64,000 nucleotides of DNA from Dinochytrium kinnereticum (lineage: Eukaryota > Chytridiomycota > Chytridiomycetes > Chytridiales > Chytridiaceae), in NCBI GenBank assembly GCA_027604005.1, contig JADGJT010000072.1, forward strand, positions 1 to 64,000, read 5' to 3'. Position 1 is the first letter of the stretch, and each line of letters begins with the position of its first letter. Below the pieces are notes generated by a model, which had not been told where the DNA came from, did not search any database, and saw nothing but the letters and a program-made list of their open reading frames with translations. A program made the position numbers and the translations under genes. Positions 12,050 through 23,586 of the stretch are shown piece after piece.

Positions 12050-12637
12050 TTATCTCCGAAATGGCACAGAAACATTCCCTTCTGCGGCAGTATCACCAGG
12101 AGGATATTCCTGAAATGGAGGAGGAAGCGAATGAGGGGTCTCAGCCCTCATGGTGGAGAGCGGCGTCGAAGGCCGTAGTCCTAGAATCGGAGTAGCTGCT
12201 CTCAGGGTAGTGAAAGGTGTTCCTGGCCTATGTCCTGATGGTGTCCAGGCTCTTTCGGGCCGAGGAACATACTTGGGGAGGGGCTCCTCTGATGGTGGAC
12301 GGTCATAATCATCGTATTCATAAACACTCTCGTCGTCATGATACTCTTGCTGCATCCGTCGCCAGCGTTTTGCGAAGATGCGCCATAGGATAAGGGGAGC
12401 GAATATCACGCAGAAGAAGGTGATTCCGAGAAGGATGATTGCTGGGAGGAAGTTATCAGGAATAGCGTTGCTGCTACTTCCGGTCCATGACGGTGGATTG
12501 GGAGGAATCGATTCGAGAACGGAAGTGGTGGTGGAAGCAGGAAAGGGAGGTACGAAGGCGAAGGAAGGAGCGGGTCGAGTGATTGCTGAGAGTGAGGAAG
12601 GGAGCAGCGATGGACGTGATGTGATGATGGTATTCAT
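12050..12637 (-). CDS. Predicted single-pass membrane protein, Pro/Thr-rich tail
   Basis: I do not recognise this gene. A single open frame of 195 residues starts at ATG 12637. The first 60 residues are Ser/Pro-rich without a clear signal peptide; one strong membrane segment (about 64-87, AIILLGITFFCVIFAPLILW) is followed by a basic stop-transfer stretch (AKRWRR). The remaining tail is acidic then Pro-rich, with repeated Arg-x-x-Thr-Pro units (RPGTPF, RAATPI, RPSTPL, RAETPH) that look like proline-directed phosphorylation sites. Predicted topology is type III/Ib with a cytosolic C terminus. Composition and length suggest a real gene, possibly a polarity or signalling adaptor; function is unknown. 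Confidence 0.6.
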   Translation of the reverse strand: MNTIITSRPSLLPSSLSAITRPAPSFAFVPPFPASTTTSVLESIPPNPPSWTGSSSNAIPDNFLPAIILLGITFFCVIFAPLILWRIFAKRWRRMQQEYHDDESVYEYDDYDRPPSEEPLPKYVPRPERAWTPSGHRPGTPFTTLRAATPILGLRPSTPLSTMRAETPHSLPPPFQEYPPGDTAAEGNVSVPFRR

Positions 12638-12918
12638 CGTACCGATGAGGCCGTCGATGCCGTTGCGATGGGGAAAGAAGGGATGAGTTCCGGCTGAGTG
12701 GAGGAATTGACGGTTATCCGTCGATGCTGATTATCCGCCGCTTTGCCCAAAGCAACACCAGCAGCAGCAGCCCACCCACTGTTCACACTCCGACGCTGCT
12801 ATTACTTTGTTTGCTCAGCATCCCAGCATGGGCATCTGAAGCCATGCACTGTGGAACACAGGCGGACACCAAACAATTTTGCTTGTTTGGATGCGCACTG
12901 AACACCCGCTTTTTATTT

Positions 12919-15900
12919 CTAATTCCACACAGCTGAAGCGTCAACATCCAGGCTTGTCGCGCGCGTAGGAGCAGCTTGCACATTATCATCCCCAACACCT
13001 TTGACCGCCTGCCCCTCCTCAGACGATTGACCAGTGCTGACTGCCGCCATCACGTCCACAGCAACATCTACGGCGTTTGTGAGCAATGTTGGCGCTACTC
13101 CCTCTCCTGCATGTTTAGCATTCACGTCAACATCCAGTTCCTCTGCAATTTCTTCAATTACACCCGAGGATCGATTGTTAACCATAGCCACCTCCATATC
13201 TTCATCGACTTCAGTAGTCAGTGGCGTCTTGCTTTCCTTAGCGGCAGCAACGGCCTCTGCATGCCTAGCAACAGCAGCCTTCACCACCCTCGTAGTTTCC
13301 CTCACCATCGTTCCTGCCACCGACTTGATGGTGCTACTCATAGTCGCGGCTCCGGCTGCCGTTAGAGGTGAGTTTTCAGAGGTGAGGGCTTTTGCAGCAG
13401 ATTCCACTGCGTTAGAGATGACCGACGGTATAGATGCAAGAGTCATGCCTTCCGGTTCATTCAGGATCTCAAATTCATCGCCTTCAAGAATTTTGCCATC
13501 TACTTCCGCCGACTCCTCTGTCTTCGGAATAGCATTGGGGTTTTCATCTCCTATTTCCCCATCTACTTGAACTTCTTCTCCTTCTACGATACTAGAAGCC
13601 TGTGTATACTTTTGCGACCATGGCTTCCAGTCAGCGGCTTTCGTTTGAGGTGGAGGAGGTGTGTTCATTGATGCGATTATGCTGTCGACGACGGCGGCGG
13701 CATCATATTCCATCGACGGATGAGGCGGGGGAGCTGGCTTTTTTTCTTCTGCTTTGAGAGAATTGGATGAGTCCTCCGAAGCGGACCTGATCGGAAAATC
13801 TCCAACATATATAGATGCCCCACTTTCATCAGGCTTCATCGCAGCAGGGTTGGGCGATCCAGACCCTGTCGATTCAGCCTTACTTTTTGTCGCATTTTTG
13901 GAACAGTCGCTAGACGAAACGGATTTGGGAGTCTCAGCCACAGGAACACGCGCTTTTTTGATTTTTCTCCTCTCCTTCATAGCCGGATCCTCCTCAGATG
14001 GCACGGCCTCCTCCGCAACTGCGACTTCCTCTGCCTGCTGCATATCTGACTCGGGGAAAAAAGCAACCTTTGTAAGGTCTATCTCGCCTTCCAGGACGCA
14101 GCTTGTCTTGAGGATGAGGTCTCGCGCAAAGAGCCAGGGATGTTCGTCAGCAAGATTTTCCCGCGTTTCTGTCTGTGGGCGAAGAATGAGAGGGGCTATA
14201 GACCAGAAAAAGCGCTTAAATCGTTTTTGAGATGGGTTTATCTCTTTCGTAATCCTATGTTTGGATTTCATGAGTAAACACGAAGCCCTTTTAAACGAGA
14301 TAATCTAACTTACTCAGAGAAGTATGCTGCCAGCACGCGTAGAGTTTCTAGATGAGGAGGAACTAGAGTCTTTAGGAGCGATTTCACAGATTTAAGCCTC
14401 ATTTCTTCATTCTCTTCAGAGTCTGTGGATTCTTTGTAAGATAGTAGGGAAGTTATAAAAGCAGTCCGGAAAGAAAAAACAAACAAAAGACGAAAGTGCA
14501 TCATTCCATACCATTAGCATAGAGAATCTTCAGCGGCTCGTAAAGCTCGAAGCTGCAAACGCTTACAGGGAGTTCCAAAAGGTACATCCTCAACACATTG
14601 GACACGGTGCAAGGTTGATACCTTTTCATATTGGCACAGCGAATCATCTCCGGGTCGAGCTTATTCATCTCTTGCCTTAAAAAACCAATTGACGGGAACT
14701 CCAAATTCGTTGATAGCCAGGCATCGACACCGGAGTGTGGTATCCCTTGCCGATGAGCGTTTGCGAGCGCACCAACGCATTTTTGAACAACAATAGGAAG
14801 CGTCACCTCATGCACCTCTGCAAGATCTTCCAGAGACACCCCGAAAGTTTGGCTAGCAATGTGTCCTTCTTCATACGATTCAAAGATGATTGGCGGGATG
14901 CGGAGATGGCCAGTTCGGTACCTTTCTGCAATATGCTGAATGCCAGAATCCGCATCCGGGGGCTGCAAGAGTAATGGGTCGTCCTCCTCTGTTGAGTCTG
15001 ATAAGTGAAGGCCTCCCCGAGGGTTCCAGGAAGTTCCGAACTCATTTATCACGAATATCTGGGCGGCTTCGAGAGCCTGTAATGCACCTCGAGCAATCGT
15101 CAGACGAAATGTTTCGGCCTCTTGCGCTGCGATGAGATATTCTGTAATACTTTGCTCTAAAGCCGTTCTTGCGCTTTCCGAAGACCCGATCGAAGCTTCG
15201 TACTCTAACTTTGCAATGTCCGCATCTTTTCTCGCCTTAATATGTGGCGCTTCACCCGTTTTCAATAGAGGTCTTCCAAAACCGTACGGAAGGCTCGCAG
15301 AGAATTTCCCATCAGCCCCTCCAATAACGGGAGATATGCATCGGCGATTAACGAACTCCTGGCAAAGATCTCGTATATCTGCTCTTGGGGATTTGGGATA
15401 CTTAAGCTGAAGAAGTGCAAGAGCGTCTTCGCCAAGAAAGCATCCTTCGAATAAGCCGACAGGAGTGAGGATGCCTTTTGTTTTAATCTCGCGCTTCAAA
15501 AGATTGACGATATCATGGAATTCTTGCAAAGGGATAGATCGAGATCCGAACAGAATAGGTCCAAGCTTTGGCGGATTTGCACGGGCTTCCCCATCCCTTC
15601 GGAACTTTAATTCTTCATCATCCGCAGCCTTGGTCTTGCTGAAGTATTGGTGCCGTCTTCCTTCAATGTCGTTCGCGATGCGTATGAATTGGCTGTAGAT
15701 AGCGTCCACCTCAGCTCTTTTCTTATTAATTAGGCGCCGGTTCTGATCAACGAAGGCTGTCAAAGGAGAGAGGACGCTCAGTGTAAGATTGTCAGCGTGT
15801 CTTCTATGAACGGCTGCCATAGCCATCATCTGCTCGCGCAGCGTTCGGATTACAGGTCCCAATGATGAAGCGTCCTCGGTAAACCCGTTGGCGCCAGAAG

Positions 15901-16672
15901 CACAAAAGGCCATGAAGTCGTTGGCGAGGGGAGCACCTCCGTGGTCTCTTGATTCAGAGGACTGAAAATTGCCCATAGTATTGGCGTGAACACTTGAACT
16001 GATGTTACCGCTGCCCATCCCACCAGGACCCGACATTGGGCTTTGCGGGGTGATCAGGGAACCTGATCTTTCGGGTGCAGGGGACGATGACGATGCGATA
16101 GATGTGATGGATGTGATGTTGGTAGCGACAGACATGGCTAAGGCGGTGAAGCTGTTAAAGAGAGTTGTGTTGGCGACAGGTTGGTTTCCAACACTAGTGA
16201 TTCCGTTGCCAGTTGAAATGAAGTTGGATCCACCGCCCCCTGGACCCCTTCGCCCGACACCTAAGGTAGCTGACCCCGAAGATGAGCTAGAAGAACCCCC
16301 CACACCCATGTTGCTACCTCCCATAAGAATATTCTGGACCTCATTGGCCGCGGAACCAGGAATCCCCGAGAGCCTACCCAACTCCCCAAGCCTTGAGGCA
16401 TTCAGCTCTTCAATGGCGACTCTGACTCGTACAAGAGCGATCAAATCCTCAGCTTCAGCCAGATGCCTTAAAAAGACCTCATGAACAACCCGAACGCCTT
16501 CAGTGGGATCCTCGCCTTTCCCCCAAAAGACATCCTGGAAGCGAATCATGCCCTGCTCCATGAGCTGCTGACGGGTCTTGAGCTTGCGAGCCTCCATTGA
16601 AGTTGGGGCGCTGATGGATCCGTTCTGGACTGATGGGGATGCGGTGATGGTTGAATCCGACTCTCCTGCCAT
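12919..16672 (-). CDS. F-BAR / DEP / RhoGAP protein (Rgd2-like), arginine finger absent
   Basis: Exons 16672-14512, 14431-14314 and 14254-12919 give 1204 residues. Order: F-BAR first part (about 38-102, starting IRFQDVFWGKGE), a low-complexity Gly/Ser/Asn insert (about 103-265), F-BAR second part (about 270-345), DEP domain (about 380-470, ILTPVGLFEGCFLGEDAL), a helical region that may complete the F-BAR, then RhoGAP (about 610-800) and a long acidic disordered tail. This is the layout of budding-yeast Rgd2, a GAP for Cdc42/Rho5. RhoGAP landmarks LRMYLLELPVSVCSFELY and SIAPLILRP are present, but the loop that should carry the arginine finger reads GIPHSGVDAWLS, without Arg. Start: the first Met followed by family-like sequence; an upstream ATG at 16831 would add a hydrophobic leader and was rejected. 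First gene of a minus-strand actin/Rho run. Confidence 0.85.
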
Positions 16673-16936
16673 GATGCCGTCCAGCTTGTCCTTTGTTGTG
16701 TTCGGCTTTGAGTGACAGTTATATTTTGGTCCACCAACAAACCCCCGTTTCGTAACAGTGTCTGTCACCTTTCCCTCACAAAAGAGCGAAAATACACCAG
16801 AAACAACAAGAAACAGGAAAGAGTCTGGCATTCACAATAAATATTCAACGCGCATTGAAACGGGAAAAGGACCGAGATATGGAGGTAAATGTACTAGAAG
16901 AAATGCGCAGCAATAATGCAACAGAAAAACGGGGCT

Positions 16937-19876
16937 TCAGATCAAGACAGTAACGCGTCGATCTTTTGCAGACTTCTTCGTGGGATCTGGAAGCTCAGGA
17001 GACGGGAAAGAATCGATGGGGCTCTCGACAGCCGTCAACAAGAGCGACTTGCCTGTTCCCGACTTCTTCTTTCCTGCGGTGGATTTCTTCTTCTGCTTTA
17101 TTGGACGTGGCGCTCCCACCACACTCGCATGCCGTCCAGTCCCTCCCAAGGGCTGAGGACCACGTGGTGCTGCGCTCCTTCCAGTCAACTGAGCAGCGAC
17201 TGCGGGATCTAAAGACTTGAGTAAACCACTTCCATCCGCAACGGACATATCCACTCCAGGTGGCGCCATGAATGACGTCACGAATCGCCTTGGACGCTTC
17301 TTGGGTTCCCCTCCTTCAGAAGACTCTTCGGTCCCTTCATCCAGCGTGACGATATTGAGACGGACAGACTTTTCAAAGTTGAAAAGGTTGCGAACCTTGC
17401 GTACTGTAGAGAGGGTTTGAATCTGGGCGAGCTCGCTTTCAATGTAAGACGCGCGCTTCTTTTTCGGGTTTGATTTGCGGACGCGGAATTCGCCACGATA
17501 TTCGTAGTAATGGTCCTGCAAATAAAGGTGATTATGAAGCGAATTTTAGCAAAACAAAAAGTGTCTAAAGGTGGTGGAGCAGAGATAAAACAAAAAAACT
17601 AAAACTTTCGCAAACCTCGCAATACAACGCCCCATCAATTTCCGCAAAGTTGTCTACACCAATGGGCCTCCTGCATTCCTTACATCTCGAATGGTGTAAA
17701 TGCCAATACCGTCCAAGAATGTGCACAGGCTTCCCTTCTACAATCGATTCTTCGCAAAAAGCGCACACAGGAGCATCAGGATCAGCTTCTGCAACCTCCC
17801 CTTCGTCAATGTACCCATCAAAATCAAAGTAATCTTCCTCCTCTCCCTCTTCAACGACAACCTCTTCCTCATCTACTTCTTCCTCGCTTTCTTCTTCCTC
17901 GGATTGACTATCACCTGCTGCCGCTGCTTCGACTGGCACTTCAGAGGATTCGATAGTAGGCCGAGTTGGTAAAGGTTCAGTTGGTCTAGGGGGAACAATA
18001 GAAAGACGGTTGTTCTTTCCGGGGCGGGCCAAGGAAGGTGCGAAAGTAGAGGCGACACTGAGTCGATACTTGTTGAAGATATCGGCATCGTAATCAACTT
18101 CCTCTGTCTCTTCCTCCTCGTCGGCGAGAGGCTGCAGCGTTCCTTGAGATTCTGTTGCCATAATAGCGTCTGGTTTAGAATAGGAGTCCAGCCGTGACGA
18201 TTGATTATTTGCAGGCAATAAATTCGAGGAAGCAGGGGTACTGGCAGAGCTCGGTTGTGCGCTCACAATAAAAGCAGCAGAATCATTTGGATTATCCGAA
18301 ATCTGAATCTGTCGAACTTCCACATTAATATGTGTTCTAACCACTGATCCTGCCCGAGGGAGATCGCTTAGCTCTTCGGCAGGCTCGACAGGAACAGGCG
18401 AAGGCACAGGTGAATTATTCGTGGAAGAGGGATTGGAGCCAAGAGGGCTAGGAGCTGCTTGACTTTTAACTCTTAATAAGGATTTGACCGGTTGTGCTTT
18501 CATCGATGGCTCCTTTTTGACGTGTATATTATGGCCTTGCAACGTAGTTTGCCGTTGGGGAACTCCATGCTGCTGCTGCTGCTGCCGTGGCTGTTGCCTC
18601 GGCTGTGGTTGGTATTGAGCTTGTACGGACGGCTGCGGAGAAGGAGAAGCAGAGGAGGCATAAGGTCCAATTTGAGGGTCCCGCATTTGAGGTTGATGTC
18701 TAGGCTGATGATGGTTATTGGACATGTTGTTCGATAAGGAAGGTGGGGACTGAGCAAGGAGGCTATCTTGATGGTGCGGTGGAGTGTGAGCCTGATACGG
18801 CATTTGAGGGTGGTGGCCTCCCGCATGCGGGCTTTCTGGTCGATGGCCCTTAAAATCCGAGCCTATCATTGATTGTGTAAAGACACGAGACGTTCCTCTT
18901 GGCTTGACGAGATGTTTTGGGATCATGTTATCTCCTCCAATGTCCGGAGTGCTACTGGCAGATCGGTTTATAGGATGTTTTGGGTCTCGCATCGGCTCTT
19001 CTAAGCTATCGAAACCATGCTGTCTGAAAGAATCTGGTTGGGTTGAAGTAAGTAATCCTAGAAAATACCCAAATAATTACCATGACCAGATGAATTCGAA
19101 CGGGCTCGGTTGGAAGCAAATGCGCCAGTCGGAATGTGTGGGTCTATAATTGGAAGTTAAACGAAATACAACTAACGAAGAAGAAAATGATGCAGTTTTT
19201 TCATACTTTCGGGAGTTGATCCTGCCCTTTTGCGCGTTTGTTGCTCTATTAAATGCCGGTTTAAAAAGTAAGAATAACGCAAAAAAAAAAAGGTAAAACT
19301 CAACCTACGTTGTGGAAAACCATGATGTGGTGGTCTGCTCATGGGATCCTCATGGACGTCTAAATTGACGAAGATTGCACTTAAAAAACCTTTCGAGCAG
19401 TCTCCATCTCATACCATAACTTTCATTGCGAGGCCCAGCATGAACTTGATTCGAGTAAAACGTGGCATGGGAATCTATAATAATTGATGCTCAGAGAAAA
19501 ACTCGGGACCTTTGGAACTAGACATAAAAGACTGACAGTCACCTTCTCTATCTAAACGATTGTGGTTTTGCGGTGATAACTGGCCTTCGCGAAAATATCC
19601 CGGCATATCATTCTTTATCATCTCTTTGTGACTCTCAACTTCACCTGAGCAAACAAATAATAGGAAAAAAGGTTGTATCAGAAAGATGATGTTACCTCAA
19701 AGATTCGCAATATGTGTACAAACCATAGTCAGCATGATCCCCATTCTCCTGGATATGCTCATGGGACTGAGCCTCTTTTGATGCTGCGTGATGGTAAGAA
19801 GACTGGTTGTTAGAGATCCAAAACCAAAAAAATGACCTTCAAGTCAAAAGTCTAAGAACTTACCACAACAACCCAT
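16937..19876 (-). CDS. LIM-domain protein with MGCC acylation-type N terminus
   Basis: Nine exons: 19876-19864, 19783-19724, 19644-19543, 19474-19415, 19359-19309, 19245-19207, 19143-19081, 19033-17616, 17515-16937; 794 residues. The first exon encodes only MGCC plus one base; the protein then reads ASKEAQSHE. Gly2, Cys3, Cys4 and Ser6 fit N-myristoylation plus palmitoylation. Residues 26-550 are disordered, Gln/Pro/His-rich, then strongly acidic. One LIM zinc domain (about 553-606) begins CAFCEESIV and ends YCEDHY across the last intron. The C terminus is basic. All of the first seven introns are phase 1. A single C-terminal-half LIM domain plus membrane lipid anchor suggests a cortical adaptor; no exact family was recognised. 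It sits between the RhoGAP and verprolin genes, on the same strand. Confidence 0.78.
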
Positions 19877-20435
19877 ATCTGGCTATAGCTTGAGACTGGG
19901 CTCGAATAATCACCCTCTGCAAAAAAACCCACGATGCAGCAGCGATCCGATGAAAGGGGAGCCGTCTGTAGTTCCTGTTCGTCTTCACGTGAACCCTGGG
20001 AGAGAAAAGTTGTCTTCGCCAGGCAATGCACCGACCGAAAGATATCTTCAGGCACCGCTCAATTCAGAGCAACTGCAGTGAGCAGCAAATAGATTGCTGA
20101 GCGTACGCAGTACGCCTCCTCCGAGTCCTTCCGTTAGCTGCCGGCGATGAGCAGGATGGTTGTGTTAAGCAAATGCCCGTAAACTGTCGACACCGGTGGT
20201 ACATGTGGAGGGGCCACCAGACGCAAGCGCCAATCACGCCGTTTGTGCACCACCATTCAGAATTTTCGAGATCACAGATATTACCTATAGAGAGGATATT
20301 TTGCTTGTTTTTTTAGATGGGCTTTTTGCTTTGTTGTGTTTATTTTCATTCATTCAAAGACGCGATTCAGGAAAGAGGCCGTCTACACGGGCAGAGCGGA
20401 AATTCAAGGAACAGGAAGAGGGATAGGCAATATTT
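19877..20435. promoter_or_regulatory. Intergenic region upstream of LIM gene
   Basis: About 560 bp between the verprolin stop and the start of the LIM gene (same strand). The minus strand keeps an open frame back to about 20055 just upstream of the MGCC start, which could make a longer N terminus but has no ATG in the open part. Otherwise nothing recognisable; it should hold the LIM promoter and the verprolin 3' UTR. Confidence 0.4.
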
Positions 20436-21994
20436 TCATCGGCGCGGCGGGGGAGGGGGGGGCTTGGGTCTCGACGCGACCGAACTTCGGTCATATCCGT
20501 TAGCAGCAACCGCAACAACCTCTCCAGTAGGATAAGACCTCACAGGCGGAAGATCGGTATGAAATTTCCACCTCCCATCCTGTTCTATCTTATCTCCCCC
20601 ACCAAACCTTCCAGCCGCGAAACCAGTCGGGGCAGACGGAGAATGCTTTATACTGGATGAGAATCCTGCTGGCCCAGAAGAGTTCGAAGGACGAAGAGGA
20701 TTCGGGGGCGGAGGAAGTGACGCGCCTCCCCCGAAGTCAGGAATGGGCGGGCGAGCCGGGGTATTTGAGTTTGTCACACTGTTTCGCGCCGGAGGGGGAG
20801 GGGGGGGAGGTCGCGAACCGCCTCCAGGTGGGGGCGGAGGAGGTGCCGGACGCGAAGGAGGCATGGGAGGCGCCGTCTTCTTTGAAAAAGAGGGGGGTTG
20901 GGGCTTCTCAAACGAGTTATTGGATGAGGAAGAAGGTGGAGTCGGGCGCGAGGGCGGCGTGGGCGGGCCACTCCCAAACCCTGGTCGAGGAGGGGCTGCA
21001 GGAGGGCCAGCGCTTCCAGAAGGAGGGTTATTCCTAGCAGGAGGAGGAGGTGCTTGAGACGCAGGTGATGTTACAGATACTCGTGGGGGGGTCTGTGGGG
21101 CCGGGGAGCTGACTCTCCCAGGAAGCATAGGGGGTCTCAAACTTGGGATAGGAGGTCCATCATCATCGTTTCGTGATGCGATTGGCCTCTTAGGCAATGA
21201 AGGCTTAGGGGAGGAAGGTTCTGAATCTTCCCGGGAAGCCCCACCTGGAGGGTTCGAAAATAGAGGAGTTAAAATACCATTCCAAACGGAAAAAGAAAAC
21301 CAATGTGCGTGCGGAAGAAGACATATTAATTAAAAAAAATCGAAAAAAAAAACTTACTTGATCGGCCACCAGCAGACTTGAGCTTTGGCATCCCGCCAGC
21401 AAATAAACCACCTAATTGAGGGCCCCCGCCCCCGCCAACACCGCCTCCTCCGCCTCCACCACCTCCACCAGGAACTGGCGGTCGAGGAAAACCTCCAGGA
21501 GGACCACCCATTCCACCTCCACCTCCACCTCCACCTCCGCCTTTTGGCGCTGTTGCGGGTCATTCAATTGGTTCAGATTAGCGAATTCAATTTAAAATTC
21601 AACGCGAATACGAAATCCATTCGAGTACGGTAAGTGTATAGATCGTATATAATTCGATATGATCAGGTAAAATATAGGGAGGAAGGGAGAGTTAGAAAAA
21701 GGCCATTAAAACAATTCTTGGGCCATGATCTGAACAGATATTACAAAAGAATATCCATATCAGATGATTTCAGGAAGCCAGAAATAATGCCCTTCCCCAA
21801 ACACGATACGATGCCGCAGCATCGACAAAACCAACTGGAAAGAAACTCATACCTTCGACTATGGGGGAACTTCGATCATTCGTTACTGCCTTCTTGAGCT
21901 TTGCTCCTTTTTGAATAGATTTAAGGAGGGCATTGCGTTCCGGGGGGTCATCGGCCACGGTAACTCTAGGAGGAGGAGGAGGGGGCGGCGGCAT
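20436..21994 (-). CDS. VRP1: Verprolin / WASP-interacting protein (WIP)
   Basis: Three exons (21994-21853, 21549-21358, 21244-20436) make a 380-residue protein that is about one third proline. N terminus MPPPPPPPPRVTV is followed by a WH2 actin-binding motif at about residues 19-42 (RNALLKSIQKGAKLKKAVTN, with the LLxxIxxGxxLKK pattern) and the conserved TNDRSSP. Exon 2 is a Gly/Pro-rich segment; exon 3 has repeated polyproline profilin/SH3 sites. The C terminus has the WASP-binding element RWKFHTDLPPVRSYP, matching WIP/verprolin RFxFHxDLPPP. Role from family: recruits and stabilises WASP (Las17) and links it to actin and type I myosin at endocytic patches. Same strand as the neighbouring LIM and RhoGAP genes. 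Confidence 0.92.
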
Positions 21995-22191
21995 TGCTTT
22001 GTCCTGATGGGACGTGGACCAAAACCGACAAAGAGAGCAAGGCACTCAGGTGTCCGTATGTGTACGTTCAAGGTACCCAATGAAAGTGCAGTAGCGTTTG
22101 CTCAAAGGCTCGCTAATGCAGAAGTTTCCTCAACGCAGCAACACAGGTGGATGTGCCTTTCAGCAAAGGTATCTATTCTCAGGAATCAAAG

Positions 22192-23347
22192 TTACACAGT
22201 CTTCTCAAATGCAAATGCACAGTAAATGCCAATCGCCTCCCATTCATTCTCTGATATCGTGCCTGATGCATCCAGCACCGACATGCGGCTCAGGAGCGCA
22301 CTGCTGCGTGCGTCCTTGACCTCTTCCATAAACATTTCGTGAAAGCCTTTTCTGAAGAGAAGTTTCAGCCCATACTCTGAGGCCACCCTAATAGAGGAAG
22401 TGGATATATCAGAAACGAATTCGGAGTTTCGGGTTGCTTGCTTACTTAACGAGTGTCGGGAAGTGGAGAAGGTATTCTGGGCAACTGTCGATCGCGTCGG
22501 ACAGTTCGAAAACGTACTTGTGGCCATAAACCGAGTCATGTTCCTTGCTTTCAAATACTATAGAGTAGATATCGTTGCCAATGGACCCGTTCTCAGATTG
22601 CCTTAGTCTTTTCCTAAACCAAATCGTCAATATACTCAAAAGAAAAACTAATAGATCTTACATGATTCTGTATGCGTCAGGAATTGTTCCGATGAACACA
22701 CCGCCAGGCTTCAAAAACTTTGTGACATTCTCCATCGCTTTCCGGCATGCTTGCTCATCGATCCCACAGTAGTGAAGCGCAAATTGGCAGCTTACAACGT
22801 CAAACGTTGTGCTCGGATCTAGCCGAGCAGCCAAATCTTCCTGTTAGAAAGAAATTTAGCCTTTACTCGTAAACTTTCAGCTTACTCTAAAGCAATCCAT
22901 TGCAAAGAAGTTTGCTTTAAACCTAGGTCTCTTCTCTGAATATCTTTGCTGGGCATGCGATATTGAGACTTCAGCAATGTCTGGTAACTGACAAGTTAAA
23001 TGCCATTCCCAAGTAACAGCGCTCTCAAACTTCAAATCCACCCACCACAGCCAACAAGCTCTCCAACATCAGCCTTCACCCATTTCAAAAGGTCTCCACC
23101 TTTCCCACAGCAAAAGTCAAGAACCCTAGCCCCCCGCCGCGTGTATCGACCAATAAGGATTGACTTGATCCAGTTGTTGAAGTTCTTCATATGGAGGATG
23201 ACTGATTCCTTTCTTTTCTCTACATTCACTTGTGGTCGGGAGTTGTAGTGATGGGCTACCACAGACGCTGGCTTCTCGTGATCATCCTGCGTGATGTTGA
23301 CCTTGGCTGGATGCTTAGAATCGACCTACCTCATTCTTACGCTTCAT
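22192..23347 (-). CDS. ABD1: mRNA cap guanine-N7 methyltransferase
   Basis: SAM-dependent enzyme that methylates the guanine cap of mRNA. Six exons: 23347-23330, 23286-23046, 22980-22886, 22840-22662, 22613-22446, 22387-22192; 298 residues, shorter than yeast Abd1 because the N-terminal extension is only about 15 residues. Family motifs: VVAHHYNSRPQ, KRKESVILHMKNFNNWIKS, SAM motif I VLDFCCGKGGDLLKW, CDIAEVSISHAQQRY, FDVVSCQFALHYCG, and the late IYSIVFESKE and YGHKYVFELSDAI strands. Every intron junction preserves one of these motifs. It is divergent from the CoA-transferase gene with 239 bp between starts. Confidence 0.95.
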
Positions 23348-23586
23348 CGTCACAATTTTTTTTTTCTGGATGATTGAATGTTTGGAATGTTATGTATGTG
23401 ACGGTCTTCTCGCAAGCCATTGGACATTATTGATAAAGTGATATGCGATAGCTCGAAACGTATGAGCACATTGTTTGCACTGTAGCTGATCTCGGCCTGA
23501 TTTTTGGTTGGTGTGCGCTTGCTTAGTTAGTAACTTCAGGCGTTCTTCCCTCCTACCTGCAAATTGACTTGTCGAAAGAAATTTAA

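Noticed and set aside
13034..13570. Ser/Ala-rich plus-strand frame
   Set aside because: Antisense of the acidic tail of the Rgd2-like protein.
16673..16831. Upstream ATG of the Rgd2-like gene giving a hydrophobic leader
   Set aside because: A signal-like leader is not expected for a cytosolic F-BAR protein; ATG 16672 is followed directly by the usual short N terminus.
20743..21057. Gly/Glu-rich plus-strand frame
   Set aside because: It is the antisense of the proline-rich verprolin exon.
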